64,000 nt of DNA from an uncultured cyanobacterium (GCA_903903925.1 CAIVAU010000237.1:1-64000); one strand, 5' to 3'; numbered from the stretch's first letter, positions 18,034 to 28,606 are shown. The notes: generated from the letters alone by a model not told the origin. Made by a program: numbers and translations.

Positions 18034-18291
18034 TCATGGCATTAAGTCATGAAAGTCTTCCAAGTGGTTTTGGTCTTCGGACAGGATGATTAGGGTTCCG
18101 ATAGCACTACCGGGCTGGCGCGGCTGGCGGCGTGGTTGGGGTTCGGCAATGAGTCTGGCGATGGTGCGATCTGCGCTCCGCGCAGCAGCGAAGCTATCGC
18201 CGGAAAAGATCTGCACTTCTTCACCAGGTTGCAGACTTGCAATCAGTTCGGGTAACCGAAGTTGGGCTTCTGCTAATGGAATCTGTGTCAC
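18034..18291 (-). CDS. Orphan Phd/YefM-like antitoxin with an internal repeat insertion
   Basis: The 85-residue protein starts MTQIPLAEAQLRLPELIASL and PGEEVQIFSGD, the Phd-type pattern (usually followed by a short turn and RPVARL). Here the turn is replaced by SFAAARSADRTIARL, encoded by a palindrome-rich insertion (TGCGCTCCGCGCA near 18172). The C-terminus IGTLIILSEDQNHLEDF matches cyanobacterial Phd-like tails. No PIN or other toxin gene is adjacent, so it may be a solitary regulator or remnant. Confidence 0.6.
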   Translation of the reverse strand: MTQIPLAEAQLRLPELIASLQPGEEVQIFSGDSFAAARSADRTIARLIAEPQPRRQPRQPGSAIGTLIILSEDQNHLEDFHDLMP

Positions 18292-18648
18292 CCTTTTTAC
18301 TGAGATTTAACCGTAATTTTACGTAAAATCTTCCTAGCTAACAAACAATCTGAAAGTGACATTGTGTGAGGGCAGATATAGTTAATTATACTTGTAGCTA
18401 GGAGATGAAGTAACGGACGCTCGCACAGGTATGAACGTAGAGGAGTGGATCGTACTACCCCTCCTTAATACTGCCAAATTTTTCTCCTAAAGAAGTAAGT
18501 AGATCATCTCTGTTGCAGTAGTTAGATTTTAATCTCTGCTGGGAATCATAGGTTACAAGTTAAACAGAGGGTCTCCACTCTCCTGGGGCTACGCTGTTAA
18601 CTTTCTGTACCATAACCGGATAAATTCCCTTATCACGAGAGTATAGTA
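18292..18648. other. Upstream region of the giant sensor kinase, no supported gene
   Basis: 357 bp with no convincing ORF. It should contain the promoters of the divergent antitoxin-like gene and the kinase gene. No clear repeats. Confidence 0.4.
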
Positions 18649-21600
18649 ATGTCAACAGAAATTTTTCGGCATCCATTCTACAACGTTGCAGAAGTCCTTT
18701 ACGAAGATAACACTATAGCAGCGTATCGCGGAATTGCCACCTCAAATAGACAATCCGTTGTGATTAAGCTGCTGAAAGCCGAATATCCTACCCTCAGAGA
18801 CATTGCTCGGCTCAAACACGAGTACGAAATCACGCGAAATCTGGATATAGCAGGTATCATCAAACCCTACGAAATCATCAGCTACAACAATGGTTTAGCA
18901 CTAATCCTAGAAGACTTTGGCGGAAAATCCCTCAAAAGTCTCATGCTTTCTAGCAAGCTGGAACTCATTGACTTTCTCTCCCTCGCCATTCAGATCACTC
19001 AAACCCTAGGAGAACTACATAGTCACAACATTATCCATAAGAATATCAAACCCCATAATATTTTCTTCAACTCGGACACAGGTAAGGTCAAACTCACCGA
19101 CTTCAGTATTGCTTCCCTGCTGTCGAAGGAGAATCCCGAAATTAATAGCCCCAACCTCCTAGAAGGAACTCTTGCCTATATGTCACCGGAACAAACAGGG
19201 CGAATGAACCGGACAGTGGACTATCGCACTGACTTGTATTCTATCGGGGTGACTTTCTACGAGTTGCTGACGGGTCAACTACCCTTCGGGGATGCCCATG
19301 ACCCGATGGAACTGGTACACTGTCACATTGCTAAAATCCCGGTTTCGCCCCACGATCGCAATATTGCTGTGCCAACTGTGATATCTGCTTTGGTGATGAA
19401 GTTACTTGCTAAGACCGCCGAAGAACGCTACCAAAGCGCCTACGGACTGAAAGCAGATTTAGAACAATGCCAAATACAATTGCAAACAAAGGATAATATT
19501 GACGAATTTCCCCTCGGTCAGCAGGATTTGTCCAATCAATTCCAAATTCCTCAAAAACTCTACGGTCGAGAGGTTGAAGTGCAAACTCTGATGGCGGCTT
19601 TTGAAAGAGTCAGTCATGGTAACACGGAAATGATGTTAGTGGGTGGTTACTCAGGTATCGGTAAATCTTCATTGGTGAATGAAATTCACCGACCGATTAC
19701 GCGCCAGCGGGGTTATTGTATCTCAGGCAAATTTGACCAGTTTAAGCGGAATGTTCCCTATGCTTCCCTGATCCAGGCATTTCAAGAACTGATGCGACAG
19801 TTGTTAACTGAAAGTCAACCGAGGCTAGAAGTTTGGCGACAAAAACTTTTTGCCGCTTTAGGTCATAACGGTCAAATTATTATTGATGTGATTCCCGAAG
19901 TTGAACTGATTATCGGCAAACAACCTACTGTATCAGTACTGTCACCCACCGAAGCCCAAACTCGCTTCAACTTGGTTTTCAAAGAATTTATTCATGTCTT
20001 TACCGACTCAGAACATCCACTCGTACTTTTTTTAGATGACCTTCAGTGGGCTGATTCTGCCTCGCTGAAGTTAATTCAGCTGCTGATGAGTGACCAAGAG
20101 AGTGGCTATTTATTCTTGATTGGTGCTTATCGGGATAATGAGGTTAACCTCACACATCCCTTGATGCTCACTTTGGATGCAATTCGGTCAGGAGGTGCTA
20201 CTGTAGAGGCGATCGCCTTAGCCCCTTTGGCAGTCTCTGATATCACTCAACTGATTGCCGATACCCTCAATTGTCAACCAGAAAAGGCAGAATCTTTAGC
20301 AACCTTATTGTTCCACAAAACCCAAGGCAATCCATTTTTCTTCACCCAATTGCTGAAATCTCTGTATCAGGATGGACTGTTAACTTTTAACAATTCTTCA
20401 GGTAAATGGCAATGGAATATTGAGCAAATTAAAAATCTGGCAATTACCGATAACGTCGTCGAGTTAATGGTAGGCAAAATTCAAAAATTATCAGAATCAA
20501 CCCAACAAATCCTGAAACTCGCTGCTTGTATTAACAACCGCTTCAACTTAAACGTCCTCGCACTGGTAAGTGAACAATCTCCAACACAAACCGCAGCCAA
20601 TTTATGGGAAGCACTCCTAGCGGGATTGATTTTGCCTTTAGGTGATACCTACAAAATTCCTCAAGTTTTGCAGCAGTCTGAACTAGAAACATTTTGCACT
20701 ACAGCACTACAGGTTGACTACAAATTCTTACACGACCGGGTGCAGCAAGCTGCTTATTCGCTTATTCCTGAAGAGCAAAAACAACAGGTTCACTTAAAAG
20801 TTGGGCAACTGTTACTGCGTAATACAAGTCTTATTCAGTTGGAAGAATATATCTTTGATATTGTTAACCATCTCAATCTTGGGCAAGCTTTAATCACTGA
20901 AACAAATGACCGATACGAACTTGCAGAATTAAATCTTTTAGCTGGTAGACGAGCAAAATCCTCTTCGGCTTTTGAAACAGCATTGAAACTGGTTAAAGTT
21001 GGGATGAATTGTCTGCCTGAACAAAGCTGGCAGGAGAATTATTCTCTGACTCTCAGGATTTACCTAGAAACAGGGGAATCTGAGTATTTAAATGGCAATA
21101 ATGAGTCAGCATTAGTTATTTTCAAACAAACACTATCCCATGTTAACAATCTTCTAGAGAAATGTCAAGTCAATGAATACAAAATCATGTGTTACCGTAT
21201 GCAAAATGACTTGAATTCAGCTTATAAAATAGGTTTGAGTACACTGAATCTCTTGGGGATAAATTTTGAACCATTCCCAGATGATGATTATCTCTTACGC
21301 GAACTACAGACAACCAAAGCAGTCATTGGTAACCGTGACATTGACAGCCTTGCAGAATTACCTCAAATGCAAGATCCAGAGAAATTGGTGCAAGTACGAA
21401 TTCTTAAGGAAGTATGGCCCATTGCCTACTTTTTGGGTTCCAAAGCTCTCCACCTTTGCGCTCATAAAATAACCCAACTTTCCATCCAATATGGCAACTC
21501 TCCGATTTCAGTATTTGGGTACATGCTTTACAGCTTTTGCTTGGTCTTCAGGCATAATGAAGTTAAGTTGGGATGTGAAATGGGGGAATTGTCTTTAAAA

Positions 21601-24063
21601 CTGCACGAAGTTTTCAAAACAAAAGATGTAGAAGCCAATATTTTTAATATGTGGGGAGGCTTGATTCTCCACTATAAAGAGCATATCAGCCAGGGAAAGC
21701 CTTATCTATTGCAAGGTTTTAATAGTGGATTAGAAACAGGATCTTATCAATGGTCAGGTTATTGCTCGGTTAATTTTCTTTGGCAATCTTTATTCGGGAA
21801 TGAGTCTTTAAAAAAGACTGCTGAGATCGCAGATAGTTTCATTCCTACTCTGAAAAAGATTGATAAAAATATGCTCAATTACCATTTGTTAGCAAAAGAG
21901 TTAATTGCTAATCTGACGGAATCAAGTGAGTTAAGAGCAGAACTTTCTGGGGAAAGTGTTGATGAGTATCAAGTTTTAGAGTTTGCTATTAAGAGTGCAG
22001 ATTTATTAACTGTTTTTGTGATATACATTTATAAACTTTCTCTCTGCAATTGGTATGGTGATTTTACTAAAGCTGTAGAATATGCCGAACTGGCAGAAAA
22101 GTATGTTGAAGGTGCAGAGGGAATTTTTATCAACCCAGTTTTCTACTTTCATCAGAGTATTGCATTGGCGAGAGTTTATACTCTAGTAACTGTACAACAG
22201 CAGTCGAGATATTTAAATAAGCTCACAGCTAATCTAGAAAAGTTGAAGAAATGGGCAGAGCATTGTCCCCAAAATTATCAACATAAGTATTTGCTAATAC
22301 AAGCTGAAGGGGCCCGGATTTCAGGACAAGATTATCAGGCGATGGAATTGTACGATCGGGCGATCGCCGATGCATCTGAACAAGGGTATCAGCAAAATGT
22401 TGCCCTAGCTAACGAGATAGCTGCCCAATTTTACCTATCGAAAGGTAGGACAAAATTTGCCAAAGTTTACTTGAAAGAAGCTCGCTATCGCTATCTCAAG
22501 TGGGGTGCAAGCGGCAAAGTTAGGCAGTTAGATGAACGCTTCTGCCAACTGTGTTCCACGACTGAAATCACCCAGACCGATACTGATCATAAAGGTGAGC
22601 TAAGTATATTGGATTTACACACAGTCATTAAAGCATCCCAGACGCTTTCTAGTGAAATTCTGCTGGAGCAACTACAGAGTAAGCTCATGACGATAGTCAT
22701 TGAGAATGCTGGTGCCCAAAAAGGTTGTTTGGTGGTACAAAAGGAAGAGCAGTGGGAGATTGTAGTACAAGCAAATATTTCCACCCCAGCAACCTGCGCT
22801 ATTAATGAAGACCGCTATAACTTACCCATCTTATTGCTGAATTATGTTGAAAGAACCAAAGAAAATCTTGTATTAGATGATGCTAGAGATTCAGATCTGT
22901 TTGCCGATGACCCCTACATCATGACTCATCAGCCTAGGTCAGTTCTTTGCTCACCCATCATTTATCAAGGGAAACTCACAGGAATTTTGTATCTGGAAAA
23001 TAATCTCACCACCGGAGTCTTTACGCCAGATCGCTTAAGGGTATTGACCTTAATCACTTCCCAGGTTTCCATCTCAATGGAAAACGCTCACCTCTATAAA
23101 GATTTGCAGACCTACTCCCAACAATTAGAAATTTCCGAAGCCAAAGAGCGCGAAAAAGCACAGCAGTTGGAGGAAGCGTTAGACAGGTTAAAGTGTACAC
23201 AGGCACAGATGGTACAAAGCGAAAAAATGTCTAGTCTTGGTCAATTAGTTGCTGGAATTGCCCATGAAATTAACAACCCAGTCAACTTTATTTACGGCAA
23301 TCTTACTCATGTGAATGAGTATACTAAAGACTTGATGGGTTTGGTACAGCTTTACCAACAATCCAACCCAACAACATCCTCAGATATTCAAGATGAGATC
23401 GAAGCAATCGACCTAGAGTTTCTGATGGAAGACCTACCTAAGATGCTAGCTTCAATGAAACTAGGGGCTCACAGGATTCGCCAAATTGTCCTGTCCTTAC
23501 GTAACTTCTCCCGCCTAGATGAATCTGAAGCCAACCCCTTCAACATTCATGACGGTATTGACAGCACTTTAATGATTCTGCAAAATCGCCTCAAAGCGAA
23601 GCATGACTGTCCTGAGATCGAAGTGGTCAAAGAGTATGGCGACCTGCCTTTGGTAGAATGTTATGCGGGACAGCTCAATCAAGTGTTTATGAATTTGGTT
23701 GCTAATGCGATCGATGCCTTGGAGGAGTCGTTAGTACAGAAGCAGGGGAGCATGTCCGCACAAAACACCAGACAAACGACTCATGGCAAAGGACTCATTC
23801 GGATTCGCACTGAAATGCCTGATTCCCAAAGAGTCCTGATTGGGATTGCTGATAATGGTCCTGGAATGTCGGAGACAGTCAAAAATCAGCTTTTTAACCC
23901 CTTCTTCACAACTAAATTGGTAGGTAAAGGGACTGGGTTGGGATTGTCAATCAGCCATCAAATTGTTACAGAGAAGCATGGAGGGCAGTTGGAATGTGTG
24001 TCTTCCCCTGGTGAAGGGGCGGAGTTTATTATTACCCTTCCAGTTAAACAGACAGGGAGTTAG
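18649..24063 (+). CDS. Ser/Thr kinase-like / AAA ATPase / GAF / histidine kinase sensor protein
   Basis: In this 1804-residue protein, residues about 10-275 form a protein-kinase fold with VVIKLLKAEY, HKNIKPHNIFF and KLTDFSIAS. The catalytic Asp of HRD is Asn and DFG reads DFS, so phosphotransfer there is doubtful. An AAA_16/STAND ATPase follows, with Walker A GGYSGIGKSSLVNEI and Walker B LVLFLDDLQWAD, then a long TPR-like helical region, a GAF domain (about 1330-1470), a coiled coil, and a histidine kinase. In that kinase the H-box is GIAHEINNPVNF, His near 1538, with N-box VFMNLVANAIDAL and G-boxes IADNGPGM and GKGTGLGLSIS. This is the HstK-like layout found in filamentous cyanobacteria. 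The signal and partner regulator are unknown; no response regulator is adjacent. Confidence 0.9.
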   Translation: MSTEIFRHPFYNVAEVLYEDNTIAAYRGIATSNRQSVVIKLLKAEYPTLRDIARLKHEYEITRNLDIAGIIKPYEIISYNNGLALILEDFGGKSLKSLMLSSKLELIDFLSLAIQITQTLGELHSHNIIHKNIKPHNIFFNSDTGKVKLTDFSIASLLSKENPEINSPNLLEGTLAYMSPEQTGRMNRTVDYRTDLYSIGVTFYELLTGQLPFGDAHDPMELVHCHIAKIPVSPHDRNIAVPTVISALVMKLLAKTAEERYQSAYGLKADLEQCQIQLQTKDNIDEFPLGQQDLSNQFQIPQKLYGREVEVQTLMAAFERVSHGNTEMMLVGGYSGIGKSSLVNEIHRPITRQRGYCISGKFDQFKRNVPYASLIQAFQELMRQLLTESQPRLEVWRQKLFAALGHNGQIIIDVIPEVELIIGKQPTVSVLSPTEAQTRFNLVFKEFIHVFTDSEHPLVLFLDDLQWADSASLKLIQLLMSDQESGYLFLIGAYRDNEVNLTHPLMLTLDAIRSGGATVEAIALAPLAVSDITQLIADTLNCQPEKAESLATLLFHKTQGNPFFFTQLLKSLYQDGLLTFNNSSGKWQWNIEQIKNLAITDNVVELMVGKIQKLSESTQQILKLAACINNRFNLNVLALVSEQSPTQTAANLWEALLAGLILPLGDTYKIPQVLQQSELETFCTTALQVDYKFLHDRVQQAAYSLIPEEQKQQVHLKVGQLLLRNTSLIQLEEYIFDIVNHLNLGQALITETNDRYELAELNLLAGRRAKSSSAFETALKLVKVGMNCLPEQSWQENYSLTLRIYLETGESEYLNGNNESALVIFKQTLSHVNNLLEKCQVNEYKIMCYRMQNDLNSAYKIGLSTLNLLGINFEPFPDDDYLLRELQTTKAVIGNRDIDSLAELPQMQDPEKLVQVRILKEVWPIAYFLGSKALHLCAHKITQLSIQYGNSPISVFGYMLYSFCLVFRHNEVKLGCEMGELSLKLHEVFKTKDVEANIFNMWGGLILHYKEHISQGKPYLLQGFNSGLETGSYQWSGYCSVNFLWQSLFGNESLKKTAEIADSFIPTLKKIDKNMLNYHLLAKELIANLTESSELRAELSGESVDEYQVLEFAIKSADLLTVFVIYIYKLSLCNWYGDFTKAVEYAELAEKYVEGAEGIFINPVFYFHQSIALARVYTLVTVQQQSRYLNKLTANLEKLKKWAEHCPQNYQHKYLLIQAEGARISGQDYQAMELYDRAIADASEQGYQQNVALANEIAAQFYLSKGRTKFAKVYLKEARYRYLKWGASGKVRQLDERFCQLCSTTEITQTDTDHKGELSILDLHTVIKASQTLSSEILLEQLQSKLMTIVIENAGAQKGCLVVQKEEQWEIVVQANISTPATCAINEDRYNLPILLLNYVERTKENLVLDDARDSDLFADDPYIMTHQPRSVLCSPIIYQGKLTGILYLENNLTTGVFTPDRLRVLTLITSQVSISMENAHLYKDLQTYSQQLEISEAKEREKAQQLEEALDRLKCTQAQMVQSEKMSSLGQLVAGIAHEINNPVNFIYGNLTHVNEYTKDLMGLVQLYQQSNPTTSSDIQDEIEAIDLEFLMEDLPKMLASMKLGAHRIRQIVLSLRNFSRLDESEANPFNIHDGIDSTLMILQNRLKAKHDCPEIEVVKEYGDLPLVECYAGQLNQVFMNLVANAIDALEESLVQKQGSMSAQNTRQTTHGKGLIRIRTEMPDSQRVLIGIADNGPGMSETVKNQLFNPFFTTKLVGKGTGLGLSISHQIVTEKHGGQLECVSSPGEGAEFIITLPVKQTGS

Positions 24064-24127
24064 GGACTTCCAGAAAATAAAATATAGAGCAGCCTCAGTA
24101 TGAGAATAATAATCATCCTCGTAATGA

Positions 24128-24158
24128 GGGTATGGAAGTGGCACTTCCATACCCCTTT
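24128..24158 (+). terminator. Strong intrinsic terminator after the sensor kinase
   Basis: GGTATGGAAGTG and CACTTCCATACC form a 12-bp or longer perfect stem with a tiny loop, followed by CCCTTTTT. It lies 65 bp after the kinase stop and between converging genes, so it may also end the minus-strand gene that stops at 24159. Confidence 0.85.
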
Positions 24159-26165
24159 TTATTTCTTTACCTTCGACTTGATCTTCAGGAGAAAGCTCCG
24201 ATAGCGGAGAAAACTTTGTATTGCTCTGGTAATTGGTGGAGAACTTCGGGCTACTGATCCTTCAAACCAGACTGCTTGATTATAAGCTAGTCTCGCAGTC
24301 AAAAAAGATTTAGCAACATCTGTCCAGTTGTAGGCTTCGGCAAGAGCGTCGGTCTGTTCACTGTGACCTTTCTCCCAAGGAAAATCACCCCAAGCTTTCG
24401 CCTCTATGTCAGAAGGATTTAACCAAAAAGACTGAAGGACATTTGCGGAAGCTTCACGCACATCTGCCCACGGATTAATTAAGCTGGCATCCAATAGCAA
24501 ATTCTCTGTAAAGCAATTAACGGCTTTCCTCACAAGTGGTAGACCCCAGTCGATCACCCTTTGATTACGTTCCTCTCGCAAAACTGGTCGAACTTGTTCG
24601 CCTTCTTCCATGAAGCCGACTACAGTACCATGATCTGCACTACAAAACATTTCTAGAGGAACAATACCCATATTTGGTAAAGCTGAACTGAAGCCAGTCT
24701 GTGTCCGCTGATCAAAGAAATAGCCTTTCTTTGAGTCAAATGAGTCAGATTGATTGTCTTTGGAATGACTTCTGAGTCCAAAAAATAGACCTGCACTGAG
24801 TGTGGCACCGTTAGGATTGAGCAGTGCTGCTAAGGCATCATAGGAGCTGCCAAACCAACCTACATCAACTAACCCCTTCGTTGTTGAGTCGAAAAGTCCC
24901 TCTTGCTCAAGATACTTCATCAGAACTTGTCGCTTCTGATGTGCTTTGTGAAAAATGAGTTCATTGACCTTGCTGTCTTCTAGGACTGGGTGCAATGCTT
25001 GCTGTTCAAGGGGATTAAGAATTCGGGACCAATCTTGTTCTTTGAATCCAACAGCAGCCAAGCGATCGCTAATCTCTTCTGGAGTAATACAAACCCGTGC
25101 AAAAAAGTCTCGAATAGAGATGGCACTGGTCGTATCCAAAATCCAGCTTGATCTTTTCAACATCTGGGATGCCTGTTCTTGATCAAGACTAGCGACTGCT
25201 GACAGATTCCAGGCGAGTCTGCTACCATAGATATAGCGAAGCTCACAAGAAACGTTGAGCTTACCCACTAATCTCCGCGCTATTTCCAGCAAAATTTGAC
25301 CATCCCGCGACACAAAGTAGAGCCGTTTTAAGCCCATCATCTGAGCTTGTTGGAGTACCCAGAGAACATAGCCGACTAATGTAGGTGCGACCACACCTGC
25401 GGCGACATCACGCAAAGCAGCCTCTTTTGAGGACGACACTGGAACTTGCAAGCGCACCAGTCTTGAAGCCCCAGCCAGAACAGAAGATAAACCTTCTGTA
25501 GCACCAGAGTAAGACTCAAGTATTTGTTCATATCGATTCAGGTTGCCTTCGTTAAAATGATCAGCTTTCAGCCCGATCTTTTTAGCCCCTTGGACATCAA
25601 TACGTAAATCATTACCACAATGAGAGACTTGTGTCGATAAAACGCCCTGCCGACTGATCATTTCTTGGAAAAGTTGACCTGTTGCCTTCGATTTTCCGTA
25701 TTCATGAGAGACATACAGATGATCACCTTCTACCCAAAACGAATGAAACACTAACTGTTCCTGGATGAACTCAGCAGGCAAATACATATCGGATACGAAA
25801 ACCACGCGCTTGCCTTGATCGCGGGCAGCTTGGATGAGATCCTTTGCGATCGCGATCGGACGCATGAGTTTAGACTCCAAGACACATTCTAGGTGCATCA
25901 CCTTTTCGCGTTGCTCATCAGTGAGTCGCAGGGCAATTGCAAGTTCTATATAGATTTTTTCTAGAGAGCATTTTTCACCTACATGTTCGTGGGTTCGTTG
26001 TTCGGCTTTGATGCGGGCATGAGCAAAGGCTTCAGGCGTACAGCTAATCAGCGATTGACTTACAAGTTGCTTACCTAACAGAAGAAAGACTGCTCTAGGT
26101 GCTCCAACAACTCGTGTCAACACTGTGTCAAAGACATCAAAAGAGGAGATTTGTATCGTGTTCAT
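24159..26165 (-). CDS. HAD-superfamily hydrolase-like protein of a glycosylation locus
   Basis: The 668-residue N-terminal HAD domain shows motif I SSFDVFDTVLTR, motif II FVSDMYLP and motif III/IV GNDLRIDVQGAKKIG. A second half of about 400 residues contains LYFVSRDGQILLEIARRL (another SRDG HAD-like motif) and GLVDVGWFGS. Proteins of this build occur in polysaccharide and glycan clusters, but their reaction is not settled. It sits directly downstream of the glycosyltransferase at 26377 in the same orientation, separated by a repeat-filled 211-bp gap. A sugar-phosphate phosphatase or modification role is inference. Confidence 0.7.
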   Translation of the reverse strand: MNTIQISSFDVFDTVLTRVVGAPRAVFLLLGKQLVSQSLISCTPEAFAHARIKAEQRTHEHVGEKCSLEKIYIELAIALRLTDEQREKVMHLECVLESKLMRPIAIAKDLIQAARDQGKRVVFVSDMYLPAEFIQEQLVFHSFWVEGDHLYVSHEYGKSKATGQLFQEMISRQGVLSTQVSHCGNDLRIDVQGAKKIGLKADHFNEGNLNRYEQILESYSGATEGLSSVLAGASRLVRLQVPVSSSKEAALRDVAAGVVAPTLVGYVLWVLQQAQMMGLKRLYFVSRDGQILLEIARRLVGKLNVSCELRYIYGSRLAWNLSAVASLDQEQASQMLKRSSWILDTTSAISIRDFFARVCITPEEISDRLAAVGFKEQDWSRILNPLEQQALHPVLEDSKVNELIFHKAHQKRQVLMKYLEQEGLFDSTTKGLVDVGWFGSSYDALAALLNPNGATLSAGLFFGLRSHSKDNQSDSFDSKKGYFFDQRTQTGFSSALPNMGIVPLEMFCSADHGTVVGFMEEGEQVRPVLREERNQRVIDWGLPLVRKAVNCFTENLLLDASLINPWADVREASANVLQSFWLNPSDIEAKAWGDFPWEKGHSEQTDALAEAYNWTDVAKSFLTARLAYNQAVWFEGSVARSSPPITRAIQSFLRYRSFLLKIKSKVKK

Positions 26166-26376
<211 letters not shown>

Positions 26377-27222
26377 TTATTTAAATATCGCTAAATTCGA
26401 CCAAAACTTGTGTCTGACATCCCTTACATAATGTCGGAGAGCAATTTCTTTACTAGCAAATGTATCAGGATAAATAAACTGGTCTTCTACATTAAGAACA
26501 TATTTTTGTGGGCACAGAGGCTTGCCATGACTTTGGTGGATTGTCAAATGTACGACTGTTTGTTCGGTAAAATAGCCGGGATCTCCTTTAAGATTCGCCA
26601 AGCGTTCAATAGCAAAACTCCAATCTAACTCTTGCTTGAACAAAATAAACCCAGCGTTTACTGGATTTAAATTTTCTGAATCCTCGTAAATAATTCGTTT
26701 ATCTAGTGAATTAGAGCAATCAGAGAGATATCGATTGTATTTATCGTCTAAATTAGCTAAATCAATTAAGTCAATTCCACCAGGGAAATATAAAATATCC
26801 GAATCTGTGTAGATAGTTGCACCATTCACAGGAATAGACATCAATGCCGACAACTTTTTACCCATTGGATGCAGTTGGGCATAATCAGTGACACATTGAG
26901 GCAGATCGGCTCGAATGAGCTTGTCTATAGGTATCACCTCAACACAAGGATGTATGCGGCAAAGTAAACGACAACTAGCATCTGTGTAACTACCATCGGA
27001 CATGACAGTTAATTTATTTGGAATACCTACGTGACGGATAAATGAGCGAATACTTACCACTTGTTCGGGTAGATCGCGTTCACATGATAATGCGTAGACG
27101 TTGATCGGAACTTTTCGAGTTTGTTCGATAGGAGTATCGACCAACTTAGCAAGTATAGCTTGAGACAGAGAACGAAGAGCTTGCCCTTGAATCTTAGCGG
27201 TATGATAACCTATATTTACCAT
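26377..27222 (-). CDS. Glycosyltransferase (GT-A fold, DxD-type)
   Basis: The 281-residue protein carries IYTDSDILYF, a DxD metal/nucleotide-sugar motif, and later NPVNAGFILFKQELDW and TEQTVVHL, the pattern of family-8-like or related retaining transferases. It probably adds a sugar to a cell-surface or lipid acceptor. The HAD-like gene follows in the same direction and probably acts in the same pathway. There is no signal peptide, and a cytoplasmic location is expected. Confidence 0.7.
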   Translation of the reverse strand: MVNIGYHTAKIQGQALRSLSQAILAKLVDTPIEQTRKVPINVYALSCERDLPEQVVSIRSFIRHVGIPNKLTVMSDGSYTDASCRLLCRIHPCVEVIPIDKLIRADLPQCVTDYAQLHPMGKKLSALMSIPVNGATIYTDSDILYFPGGIDLIDLANLDDKYNRYLSDCSNSLDKRIIYEDSENLNPVNAGFILFKQELDWSFAIERLANLKGDPGYFTEQTVVHLTIHQSHGKPLCPQKYVLNVEDQFIYPDTFASKEIALRHYVRDVRHKFWSNLAIFK

Positions 27223-27951
27223 TTGTTAATCCTTCTAAAATTTACTCTCTTTTGATGAAGATAGGCAGAGGGCATTTATGGATGTATACCTTAAGCAAAT
27301 GCCCAAACGATCAGAGTGCCACCACTCCTGTGCAAGACGACGATTCATCATAATTCACCCTCCGATATCAGGGGGGTAATCAACAAAGCAGTCAACCTAT
27401 GTGGAGACGAGAAATGGCACTTTGTGCCGCAATGAGAGGCGCGTCTCTACACAGCGAAAACCCCTACCGATCAGCCCTAGCACCAAGCGTATTGTTACAG
27501 AGGCGTCTTCTCCACGAGACAGAAAAACAGCTTTAGGGTGTGAATTCTACGCTGATGGGTAGCAATATAAAGGTTTGAGCGTTTCTCCGGATAGTGTAAT
27601 TGCCTATCTCAAATAGACATCTCCGATTTTCATTTATTTACTGAATTAAAATTTACTGGAAGAAATATAAACAGATGCGATCGCTCTTGGTGAAGGAGCG
27701 ATATAAGTAGGCTGAAAGGATTGATTTAGCAACCCTATTGGAGTTTGTGAAAATGATTATAAAAAAGAATAGAAAGAAAAACACATGAAATTGTTAAATT
27801 TTTGATAAACAAAATAATTAGTTTTGAAAAAGTTTGGTTATAAGTTGTTCCACATTCAATAACTGGGTAGGTTTTGCTTTTTGGAAAACCATCAGGCTGC
27901 CTATAAGTGGTAGGAAGGTGATTGACCTGTACACTCCCGTCCACGTTGACC
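27223..27951. other. 729-bp intergenic region, no supported gene
   Basis: AT-rich, with scattered short frames that show no recognisable protein. A GCGATCGC site lies near 27678. The right end runs into the decayed PIN toxin. A 78-residue minus frame crossing 27735-27971 partly overlaps that remnant and is judged spurious. Confidence 0.4.
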
Positions 27952-28008
27952 TCAATGTTCCCGTAATACATCCAAAATCACATCACTGTCAAACAGCACC
28001 CGTTTCAC
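27952..28008 (-). pseudogene. Truncated PIN-domain toxin (copy A)
   Basis: A GTG overlapping the antitoxin stop (28006-28008) starts VKRVLFDSDVILDVLREH and then hits TGA. The first 15 residues are the N-terminal strand and first catalytic Asp of a PIN domain; the remaining 110 or so residues are missing. The antitoxin gene upstream is intact. Confidence 0.75.
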
Positions 28009-28256
28009 TGATATTTTTCCTCAAGGTAGTCCAAGTATTCCTGGTGCAAAACCGCCGCTTCAGGAATATCTTGTTTTTTGACGATTCCTAATAAGTTCTG
28101 AGTCCAAGGGCTGAGTTCCATTGGTTGGTCTAGGTCTGGCATCTGCTCAAAAAAAGTGGCGATCGCTTCAGAAAGAGAGATTTGATGAATTTTTGCCCAT
28201 TTTTCAGCTTTCTTGACTAATGAATCGTCTAGGTGTAAAGTTAGCTTTGTTTGCAT
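28005..28256 (-). CDS. DUF6364-like ribbon-helix-helix antitoxin
   Basis: The start at 28256 gives MQTKLTLHLDDSLVKKAEKW, a ribbon-helix-helix DNA-binding domain (TKLTL strand, then two helices), followed by a C-terminal toxin-binding tail (MELSPWTQNLLGIV, QEYLDYLEEKYQ). The frame is open to 28325, but the extra 23 residues look non-coding. The toxin partner at its 3' end is truncated, so the protein may be left without a target. A near-copy lies at 28757-28932. Confidence 0.75.
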   Translation of the reverse strand: MQTKLTLHLDDSLVKKAEKWAKIHQISLSEAIATFFEQMPDLDQPMELSPWTQNLLGIVKKQDIPEAAVLHQEYLDYLEEKYQ

Positions 28257-28321
28257 GATTTGTTTTTTTGACGGTGAAACACCATTAATTGGAACATTTA
28301 AATCGCGGTATTCCTTGTATT

Positions 28322-28606
28322 TCATGTTTTTCTAGGGTCATAAGTTTCCTGGTACGTAGTGAATATCTTGCATCCAGGTAATACTAAAGCAATGCCAGCC
28401 GAACTGTGAATCTTTCCAGGATATTTGTAAGGTAGATCATCAGGGATGCTTCCGCCGATCCGAATATTAAATCCGGGGAACCACACATATAAACCAGGGA
28501 TTAGCAAATCCATACTATAAGTAATCGCGCTCATTTGCTCGCTTTCATTGGGTGCGACGATATTCCTTATCCGTAATCCGAAGTTTGGTCTTGTGACGTT
28601 TAGCAT
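28322..28606 (-). CDS. Hypothetical protein, 94 residues
   Basis: I do not recognise this frame. It starts MLNVTRPNFGLRIRNIV, contains the aromatic-rich LLIPGLYVWFPGFNIRIGG, and ends at the antitoxin region. A GGGAA sequence lies about 10 bp before the ATG. It is located between the two copies of the antitoxin gene and could be a passenger of the duplication. Coding status is uncertain. Confidence 0.35.
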   Translation of the reverse strand: MLNVTRPNFGLRIRNIVAPNESEQMSAITYSMDLLIPGLYVWFPGFNIRIGGSIPDDLPYKYPGKIHSSAGIALVLPGCKIFTTYQETYDPRKT

